Source: Candidatus Thorarchaeota archaeon
GTDB taxonomy: Archaea > Asgardarchaeota > Thorarchaeia > Thorarchaeales > Thorarchaeaceae
Direction: 5' to 3'
Assembly: GCA_008080745.1 (NCBI GenBank)
Contig: SHMX01000001.1
Location: 434,617 to 498,616 of the forward strand
Length of the DNA stretch: 64,000 nt
Shown here piece by piece: positions 1 through 8,548 of this stretch. Every line of letters begins with the position of its first letter. Position 1 is the first letter of the stretch. The translations under genes were made by a program, and so were the position numbers. The notes below the pieces were generated by a model that was given only the letters and a program-made list of their open reading frames with translations, did not search any database and was not told the DNA's origin.

Positions 1-1079
1 CATCGCTTCCGTCCATTCGAAAACACTACTTTGATCGAGCTCAAGAGTGCGTCGATAGAGTACGATATCTGACAGGTATTAAAAAGAAATCAAGAGGGCC
101 AGTAGAAGGATTGAGTACTATCCCCGCCTCCGAATCCAGCTCAACAAGCTCAAGGCCTGCTGAAACGGAAGAACCAGAGAAGGAAGAGGACACTGATACT
201 CGACGCCTCCAAGAAATGATTGCAGATACAATAATCACCGAACGCCCGGATATCAAGATGACCGAGATAGCAGGATTAGAAGATGCAAAACAAGCAATAC
301 AAGACGCAATAATTGCCCCAGCCAAGCATCCAGAATTGTTCAAAGGCAAGTCTCGCCAACCTTGGAGAGGTATCCTTTTCTATGGACCTGCAGGATGTGG
401 GAAAACTCTTATCGCTAAAGCAGTAGCAGCAGAGGTCAATGCAACATTCTTCAACGTTTCAGCAGCAAATATTGTTAGTAAATGGCTTGGAGAATCAGAG
501 CGATTGATCATGACACTCTTTGATCTTGCAAGAAAGAATCAACCTGCCATTATATTTATGGATGAGTTGGATTCAGTTGGAGTAGCTAGGTCGGGAGATG
601 ATGTAGGTGGAGAACGCCGGTTGAAGACACAATTGCTAACTGAACTTCAAGGTCTTGCTAGCAAACAGGAAGATCGGATTACTGTTATTGGTGCAACTAA
701 TCTGCCTTGGGAAATTGATTTTGCGCTTAGATCCCGTTTTGAGAAACGGATTCATGTACCATTACCAGACAAAGAGGCAAGAACCGAGATATTTAGGATA
801 CATATGGAAGAGATAGAAATTGGATCTGATGTTGATTTTGAAGAGCTAGCTGATTTGAGTGAGGGTTATAGTGGCAGAGATATCAGCGTTGTATGTAGAG
901 AGGCAGCTATGGAACCAATAAGAGACCTTCAAAAAACAGGCCGGATGGATGAAGAAGGGGAGATTCTAGCCCTTAGACCAGTATCACGGGAAGACTTTCT
1001 ACAAGCTATTGATAATATCAGACCCGCAACGTCTCCAGAGGATATTAAGAAATACATTGACTGGGCGGAGGGCTCCTAA
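1..1079 (+). CDS. vps4: Vps4-like AAA ATPase of the ESCRT system (5' end outside window)
   Basis: The reading frame is open from base 3, so the TTG at 111 is probably internal and the gene starts left of the window. Residues before it (HYFDRAQECVDRVRYL) look like the last helix of a MIT domain, the module that binds ESCRT-III tails. A charged linker follows, then one AAA module: Walker A GPAGCGKT (about base 390), pore-loop region KWLGESERL, Walker B IIFMDELDS, and an arginine-finger region SRFEKRI. The C-terminus ends in a short helix, YIDWAEGS. The insert corresponding to the eukaryotic Vps4 beta domain is short. In the family this ATPase disassembles ESCRT-III filaments at membranes. A gene for an ESCRT-II subunit starts 3 bases downstream. 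Family call is firm; the missing N-terminus is inferred from the open frame. Confidence 0.92.
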   Translation, partial: SLPSIRKHYFDRAQECVDRVRYLTGIKKKSRGPVEGLSTIPASESSSTSSRPAETEEPEKEEDTDTRRLQEMIADTIITERPDIKMTEIAGLEDAKQAIQDAIIAPAKHPELFKGKSRQPWRGILFYGPAGCGKTLIAKAVAAEVNATFFNVSAANIVSKWLGESERLIMTLFDLARKNQPAIIFMDELDSVGVARSGDDVGGERRLKTQLLTELQGLASKQEDRITVIGATNLPWEIDFALRSRFEKRIHVPLPDKEARTEIFRIHMEEIEIGSDVDFEELADLSEGYSGRDISVVCREAAMEPIRDLQKTGRMDEEGEILALRPVSREDFLQAIDNIRPATSPEDIKKYIDWAEGS

Positions 1080-1082
1080 ATC

Positions 1083-1805
1083 GTGAGTACACGAGAACGG
1101 TCACGTAAGACGGAAGAAAAGACTAAATCAAAGACGGTAGAGAAAAAATCTGATAGTTCTGAGAAGAGCAAAAGTAAGCAAAGTGAAAGCTTGAGATCTT
1201 CAAGACCCACAGAAATTGAAAAACTAACGTCTATTTCTTCCTCCGAAACTCAACAGGCTATTAGTGAGGAAACTACGGAGGTTGATCAAGCTCTTGAAAT
1301 ACTACTCCCAATTTGGGGAGACAGAAATGAGAGTGAGTGGATGTACCACGTCCCAGAAAGAAAAGAGGATAGGGGAATGTGGGCACAGGAATGGGCTGAC
1401 TTTCTGCTTGAATGGACGCAAAATAAAGTCGTTCATGTCATTTCTGTAACGATGTTCATCAAGGAGGCACCATTCAATGATATCCTGGGTAAGTCAGATG
1501 CCTTCAAAATGATTGGAGATGCATTGGTAGATAAGGAAATGGCGGATTGGACCAGTCGAAAGAAACGGCAACTCCGAGTGTATTGGAGACCTCTAGAGGA
1601 ATGGGCAGATATTATTTATCAGTGGGCATTAGATACGGGACATACAAGGCTTGATGTCAAGTCAATCATGATTCAAGAGGCGGATCAAGATTTTGCATCA
1701 CTTCCTGAGAAGGACCTTCATATTGTTATCGAGCTCATGGTGGAAAAAGAATTAGCAGAATGGGTAGACAAGAAGAGAGGAGCAATCAAAGTAAATATCA
1801 TCTAG
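1083..1805 (+). CDS. vps25: ESCRT-II subunit Vps25-like, with long charged N-terminal tail
   Basis: A 240-residue protein starting at GTG three bases after vps4. Residues 1-65 are low complexity, rich in Lys, Ser and Glu, and probably disordered. Residues 70-240 look like two tandem winged helices: the first contains WADFLLEWTQNKVVHVI, the second WADIIYQWALDTGHT followed by LPEKDLHIVIELMVEKELAEW. The last stretch closely resembles the eukaryotic Vps25 pattern in which a helix and an Ala-Glu turn precede the wing. In eukaryotes Vps25 bridges the Vps22/Vps36 core to ESCRT-III. Spacing to vps4 and the convergent vps22 gene support the assignment. The tail has no counterpart in the short eukaryotic protein that I know of. 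Confidence 0.85.
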   Translation: MSTRERSRKTEEKTKSKTVEKKSDSSEKSKSKQSESLRSSRPTEIEKLTSISSSETQQAISEETTEVDQALEILLPIWGDRNESEWMYHVPERKEDRGMWAQEWADFLLEWTQNKVVHVISVTMFIKEAPFNDILGKSDAFKMIGDALVDKEMADWTSRKKRQLRVYWRPLEEWADIIYQWALDTGHTRLDVKSIMIQEADQDFASLPEKDLHIVIELMVEKELAEWVDKKRGAIKVNII

Positions 1806-1821
1806 GCAACGCTCGCAATTC

Positions 1822-2580
1822 CTATGCAGATGGAATCTGAGTGTTGTCTGATTCTTCTCTAGAACGGAGACCAGGGAACCAGTATCTGCCACCTGTAGAA
1901 AATCTACGATCTGCTACAGCCATACCAGCATCAACTAAACTGCTTAACACCTGTCTAGCATGATCTTCTGACCACTTCAGACGCATCATAATTTCCTCAA
2001 TTGATGTGAATCCCTTTGAGGCTGCCAGATTGATCACATCTGATTGATCGCGACGTAGCTCGAGGGGACGAAGTTCGACCACCTTTACTCCACATCTAAG
2101 GGTCCGTATTCCAGGGATGAGACCATGTTCTGCAACCATATCCACTGCTTGAATTACATCATTGTAGGAAACAGATTTTAGTTGGGGAATTTTTCGTACA
2201 ACCTCAACAATTAATTCAGCAAGCCCCATCAACCCTTTTGCTGAATTAGCAGTAGCAACATCTAGAACTGCTAAACCAATAAAATCGTAGTATTCTTCTT
2301 TTGTCATATCTTTTGGAAAAGCCTCACCACGATTAGATGTTAAATCTAGCATCCGTAAAGCCTCAGGAAAGTCGTGGATGAATATTTCACTTCCGAGAAA
2401 AGACTGAACATCAAATCCAGAACGCCTCAATTCTTCAACATAATTATTGACCTCGTATAGTAGTGCCTCTGATTCTCTCTGATATGACCGGATGTCGACA
2501 ACGCCAAGATCGAACATCTTTTTGAGTTGGTCGAGTGTTGCAATTGAGGCGTATAACTCAGATTGAAGTCGGTTTTGCAT
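1822..2580 (-). CDS. vps22: ESCRT-II EAP30-domain protein (Vps22/Vps36-like)
   Basis: A 252-residue protein convergent with vps25, 16 bases between stops. The N-terminal 60 residues are predicted helical. Then come an EAP30-type core (GLAVLDVATANSAKGLMGL) and two winged helices. The C-terminal one, with LAASKGFTSIEEIMMRLKWS, DHARQVLSSLVDAG and RYWFPGL, follows the eukaryotic Vps22/SNF8 pattern LKW...ARQVLE.L...G...YW.P.L almost residue for residue. Archaeal lineages tend to have one EAP30 protein standing for both Vps22 and Vps36, so I cannot decide between them. No GLUE or zinc-finger ubiquitin-binding domain is visible. It would assemble with the adjacent Vps25-like protein into an ESCRT-II complex. 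Confidence 0.85.
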   Translation of the reverse strand: MQNRLQSELYASIATLDQLKKMFDLGVVDIRSYQRESEALLYEVNNYVEELRRSGFDVQSFLGSEIFIHDFPEALRMLDLTSNRGEAFPKDMTKEEYYDFIGLAVLDVATANSAKGLMGLAELIVEVVRKIPQLKSVSYNDVIQAVDMVAEHGLIPGIRTLRCGVKVVELRPLELRRDQSDVINLAASKGFTSIEEIMMRLKWSEDHARQVLSSLVDAGMAVADRRFSTGGRYWFPGLRSREESDNTQIPSA

Positions 2581-2835
2581 TAGCCATTATCCGTCCATGG
2601 AGAGTATACTGTTCACTCGTCAGATAAGTTGTACATAGAAAATGAGGCTTTAAGACCAAGTATTATATGCTTGTTAGCAATTCGTGCTAATTGCCATCAG
2701 TTGTGACGCTCGCAACCCTTTTCATTATAATAGAACAAACCGTTGATTATTGCATGAATTCCTAGAAAACACTTATAGGTGTGGAAAAAACTGCATGCTT
2801 GTTTCTGGCGGTTTACAGACGTCAGGAGAGAGAAT

Positions 2836-2853
2836 AACACTAGGAATAGTGTT
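2836..2853 (+). promoter_or_regulatory. Hairpin abutting the ribosome-binding site of the caspase-like gene
   Basis: Perfect 7-base inverted repeat, AACACTA-GGAA-TAGTGTT, ends directly at the GGAGG Shine-Dalgarno sequence (2854-2858) of the ATG at 2866. In RNA it could stack on the ribosome-binding site. A role in translation control is inference. Confidence 0.45.
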
Positions 2854-2865
2854 GGAGGATAAGAT

Positions 2866-3996
2866 ATGTATAATCGATACCAAATTATGGTATTCTCTAT
2901 TTGTATAGCTATTGCCGCGCCCGGGTTTGTGGCTGCGTTTACCACACCAATCACAAATCCAGTTGTTGTAACTTTCGACCAAACAACAGCAGAAAGAGTA
3001 GCGGTAACCACATTTCACCAAGAAATGTCAAATGCCATAACAGTAGAATACGGAAGTCTTCAATATAATCTAATGAAGATGAGAGCAGTAGGACCCATGG
3101 TCTTTGTAGGACATGGTAATGCTGATGGAATTCGGGATCAGAATATGGTTGTGTCTGCCAAGCAGATTCAAACCGAAATCAGTACTACCGCTGCAGCAAG
3201 AATATACCTACTCGCTTGTGATTCGGAAGAGATTGCAGATTTCGATAAATCTGGTCGAACTCATGGATACAGCTACATGGTAGATGCAGAACTAGCTGCT
3301 TTTGATGCTGCAATAAGAATCAAATTATTCCTTGGACAAATTGATTCAGCGATTGAAACCTTCAAAACCTTCAGAGAGGTACTGACGGCCAAGTTCATTG
3401 GAACCAATGAGTACATGCCTCTAGGACTAATCGGAGGAGGTACTATTGGAGGAGGTGGAACAACTAGTCCCGTCTTCAGTACAGCTGAAAAGCTTAATGC
3501 TGTCAAAGTATTTGGTCTTGGTTGTATCTTTGCCCTGATTGGTTTTGGTATATCAGTAGCTGGAGACAAGTTATCTGATGCTATAGACAAATGGCTTAGA
3601 GTTGATGCTTTAGGTGTGCCTTCTTCTCAACCAAGTAAAGTAGTAAAGATATTCAATTATGTGAAGGACTATGGAATCGGTACCTTAGATGTAGCAGTTG
3701 GTAACATCTATGGGGGCTGGACTGATATGGCAGCCGCATGGCTTGATACATCTGTGAACATCCTAGGAGATTGGCTTGACAGTATGAGTGCTGGTGAGTG
3801 GGCAGTATTCCTTACATATTGTGCTTTGGATATTGTTGTCACAATTCTCACAGCAGGATCAAAGGCATGGGTACAACTCTGTGTTGGTATTGGTTTTGCA
3901 GGACTTGAAGCTGCTACAATTGCAATATGTGACGCACACGACTCAAACACCTATCCAGCTTCTGGTGTAGGTGACGCAATTTCAAGTTGGACATAA
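2866..3996 (+). CDS. Exported protein with caspase/CHAT-like His-Cys pair and membrane segments
   Basis: A 376-residue protein with a strong GGAGG site. Residues 1-24 form a signal peptide or anchor (hydrophobic core, then FVAA). Residues 75-125 carry the two hallmarks of clan CD peptidases: a hydrophobic strand ending in a His-Gly pair (MVFVGHGNADG, His83) and a second strand ending in Ala-Cys (IYLLACDS, Cys118). The 35-residue spacing suits a caspase, gingipain or CHAT-like core. A Gly-rich linker follows (about 188-200), then a hydrophobic segment (208-228) and more hydrophobic stretches near 310-355. It lies divergent from the vps22 gene. Family assignment rests on motif shape only; a non-peptidase with the same fold is possible. 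A hairpin terminator follows. Confidence 0.6.
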   Translation: MYNRYQIMVFSICIAIAAPGFVAAFTTPITNPVVVTFDQTTAERVAVTTFHQEMSNAITVEYGSLQYNLMKMRAVGPMVFVGHGNADGIRDQNMVVSAKQIQTEISTTAAARIYLLACDSEEIADFDKSGRTHGYSYMVDAELAAFDAAIRIKLFLGQIDSAIETFKTFREVLTAKFIGTNEYMPLGLIGGGTIGGGGTTSPVFSTAEKLNAVKVFGLGCIFALIGFGISVAGDKLSDAIDKWLRVDALGVPSSQPSKVVKIFNYVKDYGIGTLDVAVGNIYGGWTDMAAAWLDTSVNILGDWLDSMSAGEWAVFLTYCALDIVVTILTAGSKAWVQLCVGIGFAGLEAATIAICDAHDSNTYPASGVGDAISSWT

Positions 3997-4006
3997 ACAA
4001 TAAGAT

Positions 4007-4038
4007 ATCGGGCATATGCCCGATTCTACTCTTTTTTT
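4007..4038 (+). terminator. Hairpin plus T-tract terminator
   Basis: A perfect 18-base palindrome, ATCGGGCATATGCCCGAT (4007-4024), is followed by seven T residues at 4032-4038. It lies 11 bases after the caspase-like gene and just before the end of the convergent aspS gene. Confidence 0.75.
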
Positions 4039-4044
4039 GGAACT

Positions 4045-5403
4045 TTATGGAGTTATTCTATCTCTATCACGAGGTAGTAGTGTTGCCTCACGAATATTAT
4101 CAATTCCTAACAACTGCATGGTAAGTCTTTCAATACCCAAACCCAATCCACCATGGGGGGGCGCACCATACTTGAATGGATCAAGATAGAATCCAAAATT
4201 ATCTATATTGTATCCCTTTGCTTTGAATCGTTCCACCAATAAGTCATATAGGTGAATTCGTTGACCACCCGTGGTAATCTCCATTCCATGATATGTCAAG
4301 TCAAAACTCTCAGTCATTCCTTCATCTGTAAGACTCGGCATTGTATAAGCAGGACGGAGTTCTAATGGATAGTGGGTTATGAAAACCATATCTGTACCAA
4401 ACTTCTCAGGGAATATCTCACCCAAGATTTGCTCACATTCAGGGTCTAAATCATCAGTGATGCTCAGGTCCTTTCCTTCAGCATTTACCAAGTCAATAGC
4501 TTCAGCGTATTTTATTCGTTTGAATGGTACTTCAGGAACCTCCAGATTAATACCTAAGGTTTCTAAGGCATGTCCCAAATTCTCCTTAGTTTTCAGGAAG
4601 GCATAATGAAGCATATTCTCTTCCATTTGCATTACATCTTCCACACCACTAATCCATGACATCTCAAAATCAAAAGAGGTATACTCGTTAATATGACGCC
4701 TGGTGTTATGTTTCTCTGCACGAAATACAGGCGCAATTTCGAAGACTCTCCCAAATCCAGCTAATAACATCAATTGTTTGTAGAATTGTGGACTCTGAGC
4801 AAGATAGGCAAGTTTATCGAAATACTTGATCTCGAATAGATTAGCTCCACCCTCTGTTGCCTCAGCAACAATTTTTGGTGTGTGAATTTCAACAAACTCC
4901 TTTTTCTCCAGATATTCTCGTGAGAAACGTACTAGAGCATGTTGAACACGAAATATTGCATTGATGGTTGGTTTTCTTAGATCAAGGATTCGATGATTCA
5001 GACGTGTATCTAAATCAATATCGACTTTTCCCTCCACAACATCAATCGGTAAACGGTCCGATGTGTTAAGAATACGAATGGATGTTGGAACAACCTCTGC
5101 CCCAGCAGCAACCTGTTTGGCTTCGACAACCTCTCCATCCACTGAAACTGCGAATTCTGGTTTTAGCTGTTCTGCCGTTTCAAAAACATCCTCAGAAACT
5201 CTCTTCTGGTGGATAAAAATCTGGCACATGCCACGCTCATCACGGAGAATAAGAAACTTGAGTTTTCCCTTGTCGCGGAGAATGTGAACCCATCCCATGA
5301 GTGTGACTTTGTCGCCTACAGTATCAGAACTTATTTCTGATGTGAAATGTGTTCTACGCATATTACCAATAGGAACAGCACCTGCTTTTGTGTAGAAGTC
5401 CAT
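4045..5403 (-). CDS. aspS: Aspartyl-tRNA synthetase, archaeal type
   Basis: A 452-residue class II synthetase that charges tRNA-Asp. An N-terminal OB fold contains GWVHILRDKGKLKF. The catalytic core follows with ATEGGANLFEI, QSPQFYKQL, motif 2 (FEIAPVFRAEKHNTRRH) and C-terminal motif 3 (GLGLGIERLTMQLLG). There is no bacterial GAD insertion, so it is the archaeal/eukaryotic form. A GAGG site eight bases before the ATG at 5403 supports this start over an internal Met15 that would match other archaeal starts. The residue after GWV is His; this position (Trp or His) has been tied to discrimination between tRNA-Asp and tRNA-Asn in archaeal enzymes, and His would suit the discriminating form (inference). 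It is divergent from a histidine kinase gene. Confidence 0.97.
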   Translation of the reverse strand: MDFYTKAGAVPIGNMRRTHFTSEISSDTVGDKVTLMGWVHILRDKGKLKFLILRDERGMCQIFIHQKRVSEDVFETAEQLKPEFAVSVDGEVVEAKQVAAGAEVVPTSIRILNTSDRLPIDVVEGKVDIDLDTRLNHRILDLRKPTINAIFRVQHALVRFSREYLEKKEFVEIHTPKIVAEATEGGANLFEIKYFDKLAYLAQSPQFYKQLMLLAGFGRVFEIAPVFRAEKHNTRRHINEYTSFDFEMSWISGVEDVMQMEENMLHYAFLKTKENLGHALETLGINLEVPEVPFKRIKYAEAIDLVNAEGKDLSITDDLDPECEQILGEIFPEKFGTDMVFITHYPLELRPAYTMPSLTDEGMTESFDLTYHGMEITTGGQRIHLYDLLVERFKAKGYNIDNFGFYLDPFKYGAPPHGGLGLGIERLTMQLLGIDNIREATLLPRDRDRITP

Positions 5404-5479
5404 CTTAATTGCCTCGGAACTCGAATTTTAGACGTTTTGAATGCATTAAGAGGCTTTTGGATTATCAATAATGTACGAC

Positions 5480-5541
5480 ATCATCTTGTTTATCTGTAAA
5501 GTGTGCACCTCTGGATGTGTGCCTAATTTACAGCAGATGAT
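5480..5541. promoter_or_regulatory. Interrupted inverted repeat between aspS and histidine kinase
   Basis: Two nested pairs of inverted arms: ATCATCT (5480-5486) with AGATGAT (5535-5541), and CTGTAAA (5494-5500) with TTTACAG (5527-5533). The interior contains two direct copies of GTGTGC (5501-5506 and 5517-5522). The element ends about 25 bases before the kinase ATG. It could be an operator or a folded 5' leader; both are inference. Confidence 0.4.
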
Positions 5542-5566
5542 AGAATAATATGGGGATCATCGGATT

Positions 5567-8497
5567 ATGAGTTCTATTCTAGTTCTTATCTGTGATGACG
5601 ATGAGAACCTACTAAAAATTTCTCAAAAATATATCACAAAATTAGATGACGGTATCAAAGTATACACAGTGTCATCAGGCAAACAAGCATTACAGGAAAT
5701 GAAACGTACTTCCTTTGACATTATAGTATGTGACTACCAGATGCCAAACATGAATGGGCTCGAGGTTCTTAAAAAACTACGAAGGCAAGATAATTCGATT
5801 CCTTTTATCATGTTCACAGGACATAGCAGAGAGCAAATAGCAATTGAGGCTTTGAATCTAGGAGCAACAAACTACCTAACCAAAAGTGGACACCCTAAAT
5901 CAATGTATACAGAACTGGTACATCTCATTAGAAGAGCAGTCGAACATGATAGAATAGAAAAAGCACTCATAGCAAGTGAACGGGATAAATCCATAATTCT
6001 CGATGGAATTTCCGACATGGTGACATTTTACGAATATCCAAGCATGAAGATTATTTGGGCAAACAGGTCCTCCATTGAATCATCACTAACAAAGCAAGAG
6101 GAATTCATTGGAGAGGTTTGCTATGAAAAATGGCATAACCGAGATGTTCCTTGTCAAGACTGTCCAACAATCAAGTCTGCTATTGATAGTGAAATACAAA
6201 TCGGCTCTCGAAGGACACCGGATGAAAGAAGCTGGATAATTACTTGCTATCCCATAACTAATGAAGATGGAAATGTATCAGGCATTGTGGAGGTAGGGCG
6301 AGACATAACAGAACAAAAGATGGCTAAAGAGAGATTACGAGAATCAGAATCCCAACTAAGAAGACTCATCGAACATCTTGGATATCCACTTCACGTAATA
6401 AATCAAGATTTTGAAATCATTTTAGTAAATAATGCATATTATGAGTGGATTGGTAAGTACAACCTATCAACAGATGTTATTGGAAAGAATCTTTTCGTTA
6501 TGTTTCCGTTCCTTCTAGATAAGGTAAAAGATGAATATGATACAGTATTTGAAACTGGAGAGATTGTTATCACTCAAGAAACTAATCTCTTTATGGGTGA
6601 GCAAGTTTACACTGAAACAACAAAAATCCCAATTCTTTCTGAAGGTGTAGTCACACAAGTTCTTTCGGTATTTAGAGATGTAACGAGTGAAGTTGTATCG
6701 CTTGAAAAATTAAAGAAAAGTGAGGAAAGATACAGAAGTCTTGTAGAAGCTTCACCCGATGCAGTCATTCGATTAGATACAGAAGGAATTATTCAACAAG
6801 CAAATAAACAGGTATTGGAACTAGTTGGAGCAGAACGTATAGAGGACGTAATTGGAAGCCACTATACTGATTGGCTAAGTGAAAAAGAATTAACCAGTGC
6901 CGAGAACGAATTTGCAAAGATGATGAGAGGAGATGCTGATATTCAACATCAGTACAAATTAACAGGAAGCGATGGGAGAACAAAGATTGTTGAGTCTCAC
7001 GCCGCATTACTAGAAGATGAAGAGGGGGCATATATCGGAATTCTAGCAATCATCAGAGATATCAGTCAAAGAAAAAGCATTGAGGAAGAAATACGAATTA
7101 GTGAGAAACGACTTAGATCATTAGCTGAGAATATAGATAGTGTAATCTGGCTTAGCGATCCAGATGACCCATCGAAAATAGTATACTTGAGTCCAGGTTT
7201 CGAAAAGATATGGGATATACCAGTAGAACGGGCATTAGAAAGTCCCAAAATATTTCTGGACTCAATTCATCCGGATGATAAAGAAGAGGTTGAAAAAGCA
7301 CTTAGAAAATTTCTTGAAACGAAACATGAGTATAACCTCGAATATCGGATTCTTACAAATAATAATGATGTCAAATGGATTTGGGCAAAAGGTTTCTTTA
7401 TTCTAGATCCCGATGGAAATAAGCATCAATTTGGAGGTGTTGCACAGGATATTACAAAAAGAGTCAAAGATCGAATGGAATTAGAAAGAGCATACAAACA
7501 ATTCGATAGGCTTTTCGAGTCATCAATCGATGGCATTACCTTCTCCGATTTGGATGGAATTTTATTGAAGGTCAATCCAGCCTTTGCGAAGTTGCTAGGT
7601 TACAGCAATGATGAACTAATAGGAAGAAATTTCATTGATTTTACGGTTGAGAAATATCATGAAGAGAATCGAAGAATATTAGAGAAATTATCCCTTAATT
7701 CGGGAGTGTATAATTTTGAGAAGGAGTATTACCGAAAGGATGGTTCTAGAGCTACCGTTTCCTTAAGCACATGGCTCCATACTGATGAAGGGAAAAAAAT
7801 AGGGTACTGGGCGGTTATCAGAGATATCAGTGAACAAAAAGAACTGGTCAAGAAATTAGAGGAATCTAGAGAGCAATACAGAAAAGAAAGGGAGAGATTG
7901 AGTGAACTGGCTCATTATATGCGTCACGACTTGAGTGCATTATTGCACAATATCGAAGGTTTCTGTGAAATTATTCAAGATACAAATGAATTACAATACA
8001 TTGATAGAATAAAAGAAAATACACGCCAAATGAGAATAGTGTTTGATAGATCTGTAGAACTGGCCGATGCAGGATTAGTAATTGGAAATCTCCAAAAGAC
8101 TGATCTAGATGAACTAGTAAGAGAGATAGTATTTCGAGCAGTTTCAGAAACAGTACAGGTGGAAATAAAGAATCTACCCGTAATAGAGTGTGACAGAGAA
8201 AAGATTGTACAGGTGTTCACAAACATTCTAATCAACGCAATTCAACATGGTAAAGCACAGAAAATCAAGATAAGCTCAATCGAAACCGATAACGAAATTC
8301 AGATACTTATAATGAACGATGGTGATGCAATTCCGGAAGATATTAGGAGAAAAATATTCAAAGACAACTTTTTCCTAAAATCCACAAAAGGACTAGGTAT
8401 GCAGATAGTCAGACGCATTATTGAAGCACATAGGTGGTCGATTTCATTGGATACCGGAGAACCCGTTACCTTCAGAATATCTATTCCGACAAGATAA
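5567..8497 (+). CDS. Receiver-PAS-histidine kinase, soluble multi-sensor
   Basis: A 976-residue signalling protein without membrane segments. Residues 1-125 form a receiver domain with acidic pocket CDDDE and phospho-acceptor Asp56 (IIVCDYQMPNMNG). About five PAS/PAC units follow (roughly 140-770). Most end in the typical DIT or DIS-Q sequence. The first carries a Cys pair, VPCQDCP. The fourth has the PAS_3-like IHPDDKEEVEK. The transmitter has an H-box with His787 (MRHDLSALLHN), an N-box (NILINAIQHG), and a late glycine motif (KGLGMQIVRR). The ATP lid is short. An N-terminal receiver with a C-terminal kinase is common in archaea. It is expected to sense cytoplasmic redox or small-molecule cues; no partner regulator gene lies nearby. 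Confidence 0.93.
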   Translation: MSSILVLICDDDENLLKISQKYITKLDDGIKVYTVSSGKQALQEMKRTSFDIIVCDYQMPNMNGLEVLKKLRRQDNSIPFIMFTGHSREQIAIEALNLGATNYLTKSGHPKSMYTELVHLIRRAVEHDRIEKALIASERDKSIILDGISDMVTFYEYPSMKIIWANRSSIESSLTKQEEFIGEVCYEKWHNRDVPCQDCPTIKSAIDSEIQIGSRRTPDERSWIITCYPITNEDGNVSGIVEVGRDITEQKMAKERLRESESQLRRLIEHLGYPLHVINQDFEIILVNNAYYEWIGKYNLSTDVIGKNLFVMFPFLLDKVKDEYDTVFETGEIVITQETNLFMGEQVYTETTKIPILSEGVVTQVLSVFRDVTSEVVSLEKLKKSEERYRSLVEASPDAVIRLDTEGIIQQANKQVLELVGAERIEDVIGSHYTDWLSEKELTSAENEFAKMMRGDADIQHQYKLTGSDGRTKIVESHAALLEDEEGAYIGILAIIRDISQRKSIEEEIRISEKRLRSLAENIDSVIWLSDPDDPSKIVYLSPGFEKIWDIPVERALESPKIFLDSIHPDDKEEVEKALRKFLETKHEYNLEYRILTNNNDVKWIWAKGFFILDPDGNKHQFGGVAQDITKRVKDRMELERAYKQFDRLFESSIDGITFSDLDGILLKVNPAFAKLLGYSNDELIGRNFIDFTVEKYHEENRRILEKLSLNSGVYNFEKEYYRKDGSRATVSLSTWLHTDEGKKIGYWAVIRDISEQKELVKKLEESREQYRKERERLSELAHYMRHDLSALLHNIEGFCEIIQDTNELQYIDRIKENTRQMRIVFDRSVELADAGLVIGNLQKTDLDELVREIVFRAVSETVQVEIKNLPVIECDREKIVQVFTNILINAIQHGKAQKIKISSIETDNEIQILIMNDGDAIPEDIRRKIFKDNFFLKSTKGLGMQIVRRIIEAHRWSISLDTGEPVTFRISIPTR

Positions 8498-8505
8498 AGT
8501 GACAA

Positions 8506-8535
8506 TAGGGTCCTAATTTATAAATTAGGAACCTA
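8506..8535. terminator. Long AT-rich inverted repeat after kinase gene
   Basis: Two 15-base arms, 8506-8520 and 8521-8535, are complementary at 14 positions with no loop spacer. They are centred on AATTTATAAATT. The element sits eight bases after the kinase stop and just before the stop of the opposing winged-helix reading frame, so a bidirectional terminator is likely. Confidence 0.55.
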
Positions 8536-8548
8536 TCTGATAGTGTGG

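Noticed and set aside
111-1079. TTG at 111 as the start of vps4
   Set aside because: The frame is open to base 3, and the preceding residues look like a MIT helix.
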